From the NCBI RefSeq assembly GCF_000243675.2, contig NZ_AHMM02000005.1:13556-77555 (forward strand): a stretch of 64,000 nucleotides of DNA, given 5' to 3'. Source of the DNA: Leptospira inadai serovar Lyme str. 10. Lineage in GTDB: Bacteria; Spirochaetota; Leptospiria; Leptospirales; Leptospiraceae. The stretch's first letter is position 1, and each line of letters opens with the position of its first letter. The notes under the pieces were generated by a model, which was not told the origin of the DNA, made no database searches, and worked only from the letters and a program-made list of their open reading frames with translations. The translations under genes and the position numbers were made by a program. Positions 9,940-18,931 of the stretch are shown here, one piece after another.

Positions 9940-11259
9940 CTAGCGAATTCCGTATTTTTCCTTGGCCCGTTTGATTTTAACTTCCATTCCCTTCCACAAA
10001 GTCTCTTTTTGCGGATGGAAGGTCGCATAGACGCCTTGTCGAACAAGATCTATGATTTCTTCCAATGAAAAGTCTAGAAAGCGCCAAAGTTTAAAATATT
10101 CGTAAGTAAGATTGACGTTAAAGATTTCGGGATCGTCCGTATTGATGCAAAGAGGCAACCCTTGATCGTAATAATATCGTACCGGATGGTTCTGCTCCTT
10201 TCTAACGTATTTTCCGGTAAACACGTTAGACGTCACACAGATTTCGATCGGGATCCTGTTTTCGCGGAGATAGTTGACCAATTCCGGGTCCTGAATCGCG
10301 GAAGTACCATGGCCGATACGTTCGGCCTTACATTGTTCCACCGCTTCCCAAATCGCCCATGGACCGTCGTCTTCTCCCGAATGTGCGACGACTCGAAGCC
10401 CCGCTTCCCTCGCTTTTTTAAAGACTTCGGCATAATCCCGCGCAGGGCCCATTAATTCGGCACCGCCTAATCCGATTCCTATAATTTCCTTTTGCTTGAG
10501 CTTGAGAACCCGATTGAGATTATTCATCGCATTCTCGGGACCGAAAGAACGGGAAACATCGACCAGAATTCGAATTTCTATCCCATCCTTCGCTTTTTCC
10601 TCACGGATTCCTTCCACGAGTTGCCCGACCATTTCGTCGAAATCCAAGCCGTTCTGGATAAATTTGGAAGGTGCAAAGAAAACCTCGGTATAGAGGATAT
10701 TATTGGTCCTCATGTATTCCGCAAGACTGCCAACAAAATAATACAAATCCGCGGGCTCTTTAACTAAGCTTTGGATAAAGAAGAATACTTGAATGAATCC
10801 GTTCAGATCCTTGAAATTGAACTTGGCCTCGAACTCTTCGTCGCTTAACGAAATGCCGTTCTTCACCATCAGCTTCCTCATGGTTTCCTTATTTACGCAG
10901 GCTTCCAGATGCAAATGGATTTCGGTCTTAGGGAGTTCCCGAATAAAATTGATGACGTCTTGGTCCTGAAGCTTTTGGCCCGAAAGATCCGCCGGTTCCA
11001 ATAGCGCCGACGCCGTAGACCTACCGGATTCATGCGCTTCCGAATCACCGAGGAGCCAAGAAGGAGGCCGATCGACTTCTAATTCCAGAAGTCGAATCCG
11101 TTCGTTGAGTAGGTTATTGATCTGTTTATCGAAGGAAATTTGCAGGGACGACGAATACGGCCTGTCGGCGGGAAGCCGACTTTTTAATCGATTCAGTTCC
11201 GTTACGTCACGGTCGAGGATCCGGATTCTATCCAGGATGTCGGCGAAGGTTAAACCCAC
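9940..11259 (-). CDS. Adenosine deaminase family protein with N-terminal extension
   Basis: The 439-residue protein carries the metal-dependent amidohydrolase fold of adenosine/adenine deaminases: HLHLE at 115-119 (metal His pair), HSGE at 293-296, the GHGT motif at 316-319, and TDDPEIF with the metal/catalytic Asp pair at 375-376. About 105 residues precede the catalytic domain, more than in the Escherichia coli type (about 333 in total), and are predicted helical. Deamination of adenosine or a related purine in salvage is the likely reaction; exact substrate is inferred. Divergent from the DegT gene. Confidence 0.88.
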   Translation of the reverse strand: MGLTFADILDRIRILDRDVTELNRLKSRLPADRPYSSSLQISFDKQINNLLNERIRLLELEVDRPPSWLLGDSEAHESGRSTASALLEPADLSGQKLQDQDVINFIRELPKTEIHLHLEACVNKETMRKLMVKNGISLSDEEFEAKFNFKDLNGFIQVFFFIQSLVKEPADLYYFVGSLAEYMRTNNILYTEVFFAPSKFIQNGLDFDEMVGQLVEGIREEKAKDGIEIRILVDVSRSFGPENAMNNLNRVLKLKQKEIIGIGLGGAELMGPARDYAEVFKKAREAGLRVVAHSGEDDGPWAIWEAVEQCKAERIGHGTSAIQDPELVNYLRENRIPIEICVTSNVFTGKYVRKEQNHPVRYYYDQGLPLCINTDDPEIFNVNLTYEYFKLWRFLDFSLEEIIDLVRQGVYATFHPQKETLWKGMEVKIKRAKEKYGIR

Positions 11260-11378
11260 GGGAGCAGAATAGGGAACCGCCTCTTGGATTTCAATTCGGA
11301 AAAAGATTCCGGAGGTTTTCCTCTTATCTTTTCCAAAAATTCGCCGATCTTATAGGAAGCCCCGGAGGATTTTGTCGC

Positions 11379-12575
11379 ATGATAACAGCGAGAAAGACTT
11401 TCTTGCCTTTTGCACTACCGTTGATCTCGGAAAGAGCCGTCGAAGAAGTTGCCGCCGTACTCCGCTCCGGCTGGATCACCTCGGGGCCGAAAGTGAAGGA
11501 ATTCGAAGAAGAATTCGCCCGATACACCGGCTCGGCATACGCACTCGCATTAAATTCCGCCACCGCAGGTCTTCATTTAGCGTTAGAGGCTATCGGACTT
11601 TGCTCCGAAGACGCGGTCTTCGTTCCGGCGGTCACGTTTACCGCAACGGCGGAGACGATCTGTTACTTTGGGGCCGAACCGATCCTGACCGACGTGGATC
11701 CTATTTTCAACCTGATGACCGAAAGCACATTGAGAGAAGCGATAGACCGGGAATGCGTTTCCACTAAGGGAAATTTGGTTCATAAAAAAACCGGGAAAAC
11801 CGTTCGAGCTCTAATGCCCGTCCATTTAGCCGGAGCCGTCTGCGACATGGATGCCTTGAATGCGATCGCCCGCGAGTATCATCTATACGTAATCGAAGAC
11901 TCCGCTCACGCATTCCCCGCAACTCATAAAGGAGAAAAGGTAGGAACTCACGGGGATTTTACCGTCTTCAGTTTTTACGCCACCAAAGGAATTACTACCG
12001 GTGAGGGCGGCATGGTGACGACTCGACATGCTCATTTTGCGGAGCGGATCAAGCTGATGCGATTGCACGGGATCAATCGGGAAACCTTCGATCGTCCGGG
12101 CTGGTACTACGAAGTGGTTTCCCCGGGCTTCAAATATAATATGAGCGATATCGCGGCCGCAATCGGCGTCGTTCAATTATCCGAAGCGGACGAACTTTGG
12201 AAACGAAGAATTCTGATCTCGGATATTTATCGTTCCGAGTTTTCCGAATTACCTTTTCTTCATTTGCCTTTACCGGCAAAATCGGGAGAGCATTCCTGGC
12301 ATTTATTTAGAGTAGAAGTCGATCGCGTAAACGGAAAGATCGATCGGGACATCTTATGTTCCGAATTAAAGAAACGAAATATAGGTTCTAGCCTGCATTT
12401 TATTCCTCTATACGAACATTCTTTTTATCAAAGGTTCGGTTTTGAAAAGAAATACTATCCGAATGCCGACTCGATGTATCAGAGAACATTGTCCCTTCCT
12501 CTGTTTCCGGGAATGAGCGACGGAGACATAGAGGATGTGGTCTCCGCAATTCGGGAAATCTTTTCGAAGTTCTGA
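11379..12575 (+). CDS. DegT/DnrJ/EryC1/StrS-type aminotransferase
   Basis: The 398-residue PLP enzyme aminates a keto sugar nucleotide in the family's usual role, feeding surface polysaccharide or modified sugars. Seen: GSAYALALNSATAGLHLAL (phosphate-binding loop), VIEDSAHAF with Asp174, and FSFYATKGITTGEGGM with the PLP Lys at 203. The C-terminal part has the usual HSWHLFRVEV and sugar-site loop. The gene stands alone rather than in an O-antigen cluster, so the substrate cannot be named. Complete length. Confidence 0.92.
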   Translation: MITARKTFLPFALPLISERAVEEVAAVLRSGWITSGPKVKEFEEEFARYTGSAYALALNSATAGLHLALEAIGLCSEDAVFVPAVTFTATAETICYFGAEPILTDVDPIFNLMTESTLREAIDRECVSTKGNLVHKKTGKTVRALMPVHLAGAVCDMDALNAIAREYHLYVIEDSAHAFPATHKGEKVGTHGDFTVFSFYATKGITTGEGGMVTTRHAHFAERIKLMRLHGINRETFDRPGWYYEVVSPGFKYNMSDIAAAIGVVQLSEADELWKRRILISDIYRSEFSELPFLHLPLPAKSGEHSWHLFRVEVDRVNGKIDRDILCSELKKRNIGSSLHFIPLYEHSFYQRFGFEKKYYPNADSMYQRTLSLPLFPGMSDGDIEDVVSAIREIFSKF

Positions 12576-12751
12576 CGGCAAGAGACGCCCAGCCTAGTCG
12601 ATCACAACTTGCTACTCGGGATCGGATTTCTTCGGATTGAGAGGACGAAATTCAGCGATCTTTAAACCGCTTGAAGGAAAGAATCGTTCGAGAGATCACG
12701 TCTGCAGCTGCACTTCGCGATTTCTTTCGAATCCTAAAACCGCAGTGCAAT

Positions 12752-13351
12752 TTAAGTAAAGAAGACGAAGAATAAGAATACTTTTACGAACAATACGAGT
12801 ATGCCTGCTTCCAGTTCGCTCGCTTCTTGCGCCTTATCAAAGGATGTTAAGGCCAATATCCATTCTTCCACTTCTTCGGCAATCTCGGCGTCGTCGAAAT
12901 CGACCAGATTGATTTTTTTGTATCCGCCTTTCGGAATAGTTACGCCGCAGGTGGAGCAAAGATCGGAAAGGATCTCCATGGATTCCTCTCGCACGATCGC
13001 GGAGAATTCTCCCATTTCCCTGGTTTCGAGCAGGACCGCCTCTCCCAATTCTAAAATTTCCTCCATGACGGCTTCGCTTCCCTCTTCCTCGGCAAGTTCC
13101 CTCCATCCGCGTAGACAGTCCAAAAGTTCGTCCGCAAGTTCCAAAATCTTGTCGGAAGCTTCCTTTCGCTTTTCCTCGGAGAGCGATTCGGAAAATCCCT
13201 TCATCCAGGATTCCTGAACGGCATTCAAGGCGCCTTCTCCGCTGCTTAAAAAACCTAAGAGCAGATAGATCAACGCCCAAGGATTTTCGGGATGACCGTT
13301 TGCGACGCAGAACTTTTGGAAAGATTGAAACTCTTTAAGCGGGAATGCCAT
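12752..13351 (-). CDS. Hypothetical acidic protein
   Basis: The 199-residue product is strongly acidic and helical through residues 45-170, with a CSTCG pair near residue 132-136, and ends in a hydrophobic stretch (ILVLFVKVFLFFVFFT) that could be a C-terminal membrane anchor. No family recognised. It is divergent from the nitrilase gene at 13451. The tail-anchored layout is unusual for a bacterium and worth checking for a late frameshift. Confidence 0.65.
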   Translation of the reverse strand: MAFPLKEFQSFQKFCVANGHPENPWALIYLLLGFLSSGEGALNAVQESWMKGFSESLSEEKRKEASDKILELADELLDCLRGWRELAEEEGSEAVMEEILELGEAVLLETREMGEFSAIVREESMEILSDLCSTCGVTIPKGGYKKINLVDFDDAEIAEEVEEWILALTSFDKAQEASELEAGILVLFVKVFLFFVFFT

Positions 13352-13450
13352 ACGTTCTAACAGAATCCTTTTACGTGATTTACATGCAAGCAGATTGCTT
13401 CTCGCAAATCGCTTTCCAATTTATGGCGATAGAATAAGATCAGTTCAATC

Positions 13451-14278
13451 ATGGCTAAATACAAGGCTGCGGTAATACAACTAAATAGTAATGCAGATCC
13501 TTCCGCCAATTTAGGAAAGGCAGGAGAGTCTATTCGAAACGCGGCGGAAAAAGGAGCAAAACTGATCGGCCTTCCCGAAAATTTTCCTTTCCTCGGATCG
13601 GAAAAGGAAAAATTGGAACGTGGGGAGGAGATCCAAAGATTGTCCGAGAGTTTTCTCGGTCAAACTTCCCGCGAACATCGCATCTATCTCTTAGGCGGCG
13701 GATATCCTGTCCGGACGGCGAGCGGAAAAGTGCTGAACACCGCCGCCCTTTACGGACCGGACGGAAAAGAAATATTCAGATATTATAAAATTCATTTATT
13801 CGATACGGATCCGGGAGACGGAGTCGAATACAGGGAATCTAGAAGCGTCGATTCGGGAAAGGAGCCCTCACCGATATTCTTTTCCTCCGATTTAGGTAAT
13901 ATTTCCACCGTAATATGCTATGACCTTCGTTTCCCCGAGCTATTCCGTGCCTTGGTTTCTAAAGGAGCGGAGATCATATTCGTTCCGTCCGCATTCACGA
14001 AACTGACAGGCATCGCTCACTGGGAGCCGCTTTTAAGAGCTAGGGCAATAGAAAATTTTTGCTATATTCTCGCACCGGCGCAGACGGGTTTGCATGGAAC
14101 GGGAAGAGAAACATACGGGCATTCCATGATCGTTTCTCCCTGGGGAGAAATTTTATCCGAATCGGGAATCGAGGAAGGAATTATTTATGCTGATATCGAT
14201 ACGGATGAAATTAGGACGGCTAGAAAGAAAATCCCTTCTTTAAAACATCGTAAGTTCGTTGCCGATTGGGAAAAGTAG
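13451..14278 (+). CDS. Carbon-nitrogen hydrolase (Nit/omega-amidase-like)
   Basis: The 275-residue nitrilase-superfamily enzyme has the complete Glu-Lys-Cys triad: Glu43 in LPENFPF, Lys113 in YYKIHLFD, Cys156 in VICYDLRFPELFR. The wording of these motifs is that of the Nit1/Nit2 branch (omega-amidase or deaminated-glutathione amidase), which repairs metabolites. The exact substrate is inferred. Starts near the divergent acidic-protein gene and is followed after 15 bases by a YdeI-like gene. Confidence 0.92.
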   Translation: MAKYKAAVIQLNSNADPSANLGKAGESIRNAAEKGAKLIGLPENFPFLGSEKEKLERGEEIQRLSESFLGQTSREHRIYLLGGGYPVRTASGKVLNTAALYGPDGKEIFRYYKIHLFDTDPGDGVEYRESRSVDSGKEPSPIFFSSDLGNISTVICYDLRFPELFRALVSKGAEIIFVPSAFTKLTGIAHWEPLLRARAIENFCYILAPAQTGLHGTGRETYGHSMIVSPWGEILSESGIEEGIIYADIDTDEIRTARKKIPSLKHRKFVADWEK

Positions 14279-14293
14279 AGGTATAAAAGCATT

Positions 14294-14887
14294 ATGAAAG
14301 AGGAATCCAAAGAAATTCCCACGACCGAGTTTCGTTCCCGAAAAGAATGGGAAAAATGGCTGAAAGGAAATCATTCCGCCGTTCTCGGAATCTGGCTTAA
14401 ATTCGCTAAAAAAGATTCCGGAATAAAAACGATAACGTATGAAGAGGCGATTGAAATCGCTCTTTGTTACGGTTGGATCGATAGTCAAAAAAAACCGCTG
14501 GATGCACAATATTGGCTGCAGAAGTTTTCTCCCCGAGGTAAGAAAAGCATTTGGTCCAAGATCAATCGTACTAAGGCGGAAGAATTAATTGCCTCGGGCA
14601 AAATGAAATCCGCCGGGCTGAAAGCGATAGAAAATGCGAGGCAAAACGGATCTTGGGAAAAAGCGTACGAATCCCAAGGACGAATCACCGTACCGGAAGA
14701 TCTAAAGCAGGCTTTGGAAAAAAACAAAAAAGCGAAAGCATTCTTCGAAACTTTGGACAGCGCGAATCGATACGCGATATTATTTCGAATTCATAATGCT
14801 AAAAAAGAAGAAACAAGAATCAAGCGACTTACACAATTCGTGGAGATGCTGGAACGCAACGAGAAGATTCATAATAAGAAGTCGTAA
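14294..14887 (+). CDS. YdeI/OmdA-family protein
   Basis: The 197-residue protein shows the YdeI layout: RSRKEWEKWLKGNHSAVLGIWLKFAKK at the start, TYEEAIEIALCYGWIDSQ, FSPRGKKSIWSKINRTKAEEL, then the C-terminal OmdA helix region (LDSANRYAILFRIHNAKKEETRIKRL). Family members have been linked to bacteriocin and peptide protection, though the mechanism is unclear. Fifteen bases after the nitrilase gene, so likely the same transcript. Confidence 0.88.
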   Translation: MKEESKEIPTTEFRSRKEWEKWLKGNHSAVLGIWLKFAKKDSGIKTITYEEAIEIALCYGWIDSQKKPLDAQYWLQKFSPRGKKSIWSKINRTKAEELIASGKMKSAGLKAIENARQNGSWEKAYESQGRITVPEDLKQALEKNKKAKAFFETLDSANRYAILFRIHNAKKEETRIKRLTQFVEMLERNEKIHNKKS

Positions 14888-14935
14888 TTTCCCGCTTTCG
14901 GGCCGAGAAAGTTAAGTTCAAAGACCAAAATATTA

Positions 14936-15191
14936 CATCCCTGGCACGAAGCCGGCCTTGGCTCCAATCCTCCGGACGAGATCCGTACACTCGTTGAAAT
15001 TCCGTCCGGAAGCAAAGCAAAAGCAGGGATCTCCTTTTTTCCCGGCCCCGGCTCGTGGGAGTTATGGAAATGATCGACGAAGGAGAAGGCGACTAAAAAA
15101 TTTAGCTGCCGAGGAACCGGAAGGTCCGGCCTTATCCAAAGACTCGATTATAAAAGCTTTGGATCTATGCCGCCGAACCTTTCCCGAATAA
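14936..15191 (+). pseudogene. Remnant of soluble inorganic pyrophosphatase
   Basis: Three pieces of a family I pyrophosphatase remain in order. HPWHEAGLGSNPPDEIRTLV continues into EIPSGSKAK at 14936-15022, which is the family N-terminus. MEMIDEGEGD follows at about 15064-15095, the region after the active-site Asp cluster. KNLAAEEPEGPALSKDSIIK and its continuation, ending in RRTFPE and a stop at 15191, make a plausible C-terminus. The central part with the catalytic Asp residues is deleted and the pieces lie in different frames. It cannot be active. A functional copy elsewhere on the chromosome is expected because the enzyme is usually essential. Confidence 0.75.
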
Positions 15192-15202
15192 GCCGATTTC
15201 GA

Positions 15203-16027
15203 TCAGCTCCCATGAATATCGTCCAGAAATCCTTTTAGGAGCGTGAAGAATTCATTCGGCTTATCCAAATGCAACCAATGACCGGCTCCTTCCACGACGG
15301 CATACGGAAATCCGGAACCTAATTTATGCAATGATAATGGACCGTTATTTTCGGTCGTAACGACAGCATATAAAAGTCCGGAAAAATTTTTCAAAGCAGG
15401 GCTCGGATCGTAATCCAACAGAGTCTCGGTCACTCCGATTACGGTTTTCTTCGGCATGCTCATAAACTGATTCCAAATCTTTGTCTTTACCGTCGGATTC
15501 GATTTAACAAGAAGTTGTTCCCAATATCCTTGAGTCGTTTGTTCGTACGCATCGGAATGTAAAGCCGACTTTACACCGTCGCGAATGCCGTCCGGAATTC
15601 CCTTAGGGTCGCCGCCGGAATCTACGAGAAAAAGACCGAGCACCTGCTCCGGATGTTTGGCCGCGAACTCGAGAGCGACGGAGCCTCCCATGCTATGACC
15701 GACCAAGACGAATCGATTCAAGTGCAGGAATTTAGCGACCGCCGCGACGTCCTTTGTCATTGAGGAGATCGAAAAATCTCCATCTTCAGGCGGACCGGAA
15801 CGACCATGCCCTCGGAGTTCGATCGAGATCACTCGTCGACTCTCCGACAATCTTTGCCTCACGTCTTCCCAATGAGAAACTTCTCCTCCCAACGAGTGCA
15901 AAAGAATGACGGGTATTCCACCCTCTCCTTCGTCTTCGAACGCGATTTTACTTTTCGGTCCTTCGATAATCCGAGAAGTTCCCCTACAAAATACGATTCC
16001 TAACACCGAACACGCTATCATCATCAT
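15203..16027 (-). CDS. Alpha/beta hydrolase
   Basis: The 274-residue protein has the canonical fold marks: oxyanion loop LLHSLGGEVSHW, RGHGRSG, nucleophile elbow GHSMGG with Ser112, and GAGHWLHLDKP with His250; Asp136 in LVDSGGD or a later Asp could complete the triad. The N-terminus (MMMIACSVLGIVFC) is hydrophobic and may be a signal or lipobox with Cys14, which would place it in the envelope. Substrate unknown. Confidence 0.87.
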   Translation of the reverse strand: MMMIACSVLGIVFCRGTSRIIEGPKSKIAFEDEGEGGIPVILLHSLGGEVSHWEDVRQRLSESRRVISIELRGHGRSGPPEDGDFSISSMTKDVAAVAKFLHLNRFVLVGHSMGGSVALEFAAKHPEQVLGLFLVDSGGDPKGIPDGIRDGVKSALHSDAYEQTTQGYWEQLLVKSNPTVKTKIWNQFMSMPKKTVIGVTETLLDYDPSPALKNFSGLLYAVVTTENNGPLSLHKLGSGFPYAVVEGAGHWLHLDKPNEFFTLLKGFLDDIHGS

Positions 16028-16077
16028 CTATAAAATCCTGAATCCTTTTTTTTAATCGCAACTCTCACCGAACGTTT

Positions 16078-16464
16078 TTAGATAATAGTTTCCCCAATGC
16101 AGACGCGAACCGTCCGAATCGACAAAGCCGTAGCTAAGTGATCTCCTCCCCAAACGTCATTGACCGGAATATCTAAGCCGGCCTTGGATTCGTTCTTAAC
16201 TTTTTCAAAGAGGGATTTTACCTGCTCAGGATCCGTATGATCCACTCGGACAGGAATTCCTACCCCACCGGCTTGAGAAACTTTCTCGGCGGTCTCTTCG
16301 ATCGTTTCCGTTCGCCCTAGCTCGGACTTCAACTTCCGACTAGTGCGACCCGTAACATACACCGTGCAACCTAATTCGCCTAACGCGATCGAGATGCCTC
16401 GACCAGCTCCCCGAGTTCCTCCCGCAACGACAGCGATCTTACCGCCTAACGGTTTTGTAATCAT
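16078..16464 (-). pseudogene. Truncated short-chain dehydrogenase
   Basis: Starting at ATG 16464 the frame gives a Rossmann half: KIAVVAGGTRGAGRGISIAL (cofactor loop) and CTVYVTGRTSR, then VNDVWGGDHL, typical of a subgroup of SDR proteins of about 280-300 residues. The product stops at about 128 residues, before the catalytic Tyr-x-x-x-Lys, so it should be inactive. Its last 18 residues are not SDR-like, consistent with a deletion. It diverges from a WYL-type regulator and was probably its target. Confidence 0.65.
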
Positions 16465-16472
16465 GACAAAAG

Positions 16473-16505
16473 TATACGACAGCCTAGTTGTCATAATCTG
16501 TCATA
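16473..16505. promoter_or_regulatory. TGTCATA half-sites at the SDR remnant promoter
   Basis: TATACGACA (16473-16481) and TGTCATA (16489-16495) form an imperfect inverted pair, with a second direct TGTCATA at 16499-16505. The same half-site makes up the perfect palindrome on the far side of the repeat element, in front of the WYL regulator. A shared operator set for that regulator is inferred. Confidence 0.5.
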
Positions 16506-16512
16506 TTTAATC

Positions 16513-16723
16513 CAGAGGACGGAAGACAGACGCGTTCGCTTGCAGAGGACTGAGGACAGAGGACAGATGCGCTCGCTTCGCTCGCGCTAGACAGAAGCTG
16601 CTAGAGGTTGTGAAGGTTATAGAAGTAGAGGAGATATCTACTGTAATGCAGGAATTTTTCTCTAGAACGTGGAAACTCGGCTCACCAATGTTCTGTCCTC
16701 AGTCCTCTGTCTTCTGTCCTCTG
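16513..16723 (+). repeat. Heptad-ended dispersed element, copy C (complete)
   Basis: This is the best-delimited copy, 211 bases. Its outer ends CAGAGGAC and GTCCTCTG are perfect inverted repeats. Inside the left end are CAGAGGACTGAGGACAGAGG heptads, then GCGCTCGCTTCGCTCGCG, the AGACAGAAGCTGCTAGAGG block, a core with GTAGA/TCTAC arms, and right-hand TCCTCAGTCCTCTGTCTTCTG heptads. It sits in the divergent promoter region of an SDR remnant and a WYL regulator. No transposase is encoded; no clear target-site duplication was seen. Confidence 0.88.
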
Positions 16724-16735
16724 AATATAAGATTG

Positions 16736-16764
16736 CAATATATGACATAGGATGTCATATATTG
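16736..16764. promoter_or_regulatory. Perfect palindromic operator before WYL regulator
   Basis: CAATATATGACAT and its exact complement flank the spacer AGG; 13-base arms. It lies 17 bases before the start codon of the regulator and 12 bases after the repeat element. Autoregulation by the WYL protein is the simplest reading. Confidence 0.65.
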
Positions 16765-16780
16765 CCAATAAGATTATCGG

Positions 16781-17740
16781 ATGCGGGCAGATCGTCTTTT
16801 AAATATTCTTTTGCATCTCCAAGCCAAGGGGAAAACCACTGCAAAGGAACTATCCTCCAAATTAGAAGTTTCGGAACGAACCGTCCACCGGGATATGGAA
16901 GCGCTTTCCGCCGCAGGAATTCCTATCTACGCCGAACGAGGTGTTGGAGGCGGTTGGGTTCTGAGCGACGGGTACAGAACGAATTTAACCGGGATGAAAC
17001 GGGAAGAGGTACTCTCTTTGTTTCTTCTTCAATCGTCTCGAATCTTAGAAGATCTAGGAAGAAAAAAGGATTTCGACTCCGCATTCTTAAAACTCTTGGC
17101 AGCATTACCGCCGGCCTATAAAAAAGATGCCGAGACGGTTCGTCAAAGAATCCATATCGACGGAGCCGGTTGGAACCAAGCGATACGGGATCTTCCTCAG
17201 CTTCCGATTTTACAGGATGCGATTTGGGAAGATCGAAAAATAGAAATATTGTACGAAAAAGAAGGCCAGACTTCGCCCAGACTTTTGGAACCGTTAGGAC
17301 TCGTTGCAAAGGACACGGTCTGGTATTTAGTCGCTCGAAGAAGCAGGGAGATCCGGATCTACAGAATATCACGAATTAGAAATACTCGCCTAACGGAAGA
17401 AAGGTTCGATCGTCCCAAAAAATTCGATCTTGCGAAATATTGGGAAGTGTGGTTGCAGGATTTTCAATCCAGACTGCCGCGATATCTGGTTCGAATTAAG
17501 ATCACAACCGCCTTGGAACCGCGGATACGGAATATTCCGTACGCCAAAATCACTAAGACGTTTCCTCCCAAAAAAGGTTGGAGCGAATTGGAGCTGGATC
17601 TAGAAACCCAGGATTGGGCAACAGGAATATTGATGCGCTTCGGATCCGAAATCGAAGTACTGCATCCGCCGGAATTGAAAGAATCGATCCTTAAGAAAGC
17701 GAAGGAACTCTTGAGTCTATACGAACCTTCCGATTCCTGA
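16781..17740 (+). CDS. HTH/WYL-domain (YafY-type) transcriptional regulator
   Basis: The 319-residue protein begins with a DeoR-like winged helix: MRADRLLNILLHLQAKGKTT followed by ELSSKLEVSERTVHRDMEAL. A GGVGGGWVLSDGYRT wing, a helical linker and a WYL-type domain (LEPLGLVAKDTVWYLVARR) follow, then the C-terminal extension (WCX-like). WYL regulators bind nucleic-acid or small-molecule ligands and often control a divergent enzyme gene, here the truncated SDR. The operator at 16736-16764 is adjacent. Confidence 0.93.
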   Translation: MRADRLLNILLHLQAKGKTTAKELSSKLEVSERTVHRDMEALSAAGIPIYAERGVGGGWVLSDGYRTNLTGMKREEVLSLFLLQSSRILEDLGRKKDFDSAFLKLLAALPPAYKKDAETVRQRIHIDGAGWNQAIRDLPQLPILQDAIWEDRKIEILYEKEGQTSPRLLEPLGLVAKDTVWYLVARRSREIRIYRISRIRNTRLTEERFDRPKKFDLAKYWEVWLQDFQSRLPRYLVRIKITTALEPRIRNIPYAKITKTFPPKKGWSELELDLETQDWATGILMRFGSEIEVLHPPELKESILKKAKELLSLYEPSDS

Positions 17741-17903
17741 AATTTCCGCCGTTTATCGCAAAACCCCGGTCTCCTCTATAAAAAGTCTTCCACTTGAATT
17801 AGGAACCGTTCCATCCCAGAATGCAAAATTTAAGATTTATTATTATTCGATCGAAATATTTTAGTCCGAAGTCCTTAAAATTTCGGGAAAAAGCGATTCG
17901 TGG

Positions 17904-18887
17904 ATGGCAGGAATCGACTCCAAAATCGTAGATTTTCGAATCTTCTGCCTTCTAATAAGAGAACCTCCCAGGCTAAGAACTTCTATGCTGCTGAATCCAG
18001 AGAGCGAACATACTCAAGTTAGAAATTTCTTAGAGCTTACTACGGACGCGGTTATTCTAGCGGATTCCCACGGGAGGCTTATCGAATTTAATTCCAATGC
18101 AAGGAAATTGGAGTTAATTTCCGAAAACGATTCCCTGCTGGAAAAAGATTGGTATCCGGTTCTCCGACTCCTTGCACCGGGCGACGCCGTCCATATCTTT
18201 TTAAGAACCTCCACAAGTAAGCGACGATTCGAAGTTAAAGTTGCCGCGATCCGTTTAACGGATTTTCCGGAAAAAACTTTAACCGCCTATATATTCCAAG
18301 ACAAAACGGATTTTCGGAAACTTGAAGTTACGTTAAGTAGATTAAAGTCCTTGAATCGTCGGGATAGAAATAAGATCCGAGAACTCGAAATTAGAGATCC
18401 ATTAACCGGATTGTTTAATAGAAATTACATGGTGGAAACATTCAATGCGGAGCTTTCCAAGGCTACTAGAAACGGCCATTCGATAGGTATCATACTCATG
18501 GATATCGATCGATTGAAAGGAATCAACGACGCTTTCGGAAATAGCAAAGGAGATATGTTTATCGCCGAAATCGGGAAAATCCTTTTGGAGAATTCGAGAA
18601 AGAGCGATATCGCCTGCCGGTTGGGCGGAGAAGAATTCTTGCTTTTATTACCGGGAGCGGAAAGAAAAATCGTTTTGGAACGGGCCGAGAGGATTCGAGA
18701 GTTATTCTCTAAGTTTTTTGTGGAGAATTTCGCCGATCCGATTACCGGAACTCTTTCTGCCGGAGTCGCAATGTTTCCTGCCGACGGATCTTCCGAAGAT
18801 GAGCTCATCTACGCGGCAAATTCCGCATTGTACATCGCAAAGCGATCCGGTAGAAACAGAGTCGTTTCCACCGGAACTAAAGATTAA
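17904..18887 (+). CDS. PAS-like/GGDEF diguanylate cyclase
   Basis: The 327-residue protein has a PAS-like sensor (residues 38-135, FLELTTDAVILADSHGRLIE), a short coiled linker, and a GGDEF domain from about 163 (RDPLTGLFNRNYMVETF). The active loop is GGEEF at 241-245, compatible with cyclic-di-GMP synthesis, and an inhibitory RxxD site (232-235) sits five residues upstream. No membrane helix, so it is cytosolic. A later start (Met28, at 17985) is possible because neither has a strong ribosome site. The signal sensed is unknown. Confidence 0.92.
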   Translation: MAGIDSKIVDFRIFCLLIREPPRLRTSMLLNPESEHTQVRNFLELTTDAVILADSHGRLIEFNSNARKLELISENDSLLEKDWYPVLRLLAPGDAVHIFLRTSTSKRRFEVKVAAIRLTDFPEKTLTAYIFQDKTDFRKLEVTLSRLKSLNRRDRNKIRELEIRDPLTGLFNRNYMVETFNAELSKATRNGHSIGIILMDIDRLKGINDAFGNSKGDMFIAEIGKILLENSRKSDIACRLGGEEFLLLLPGAERKIVLERAERIRELFSKFFVENFADPITGTLSAGVAMFPADGSSEDELIYAANSALYIAKRSGRNRVVSTGTKD

Positions 18888-18931
18888 AATCGTACGAGAC
18901 AGATCGAGAGGAAGATTCTCTTCTTACGTAT

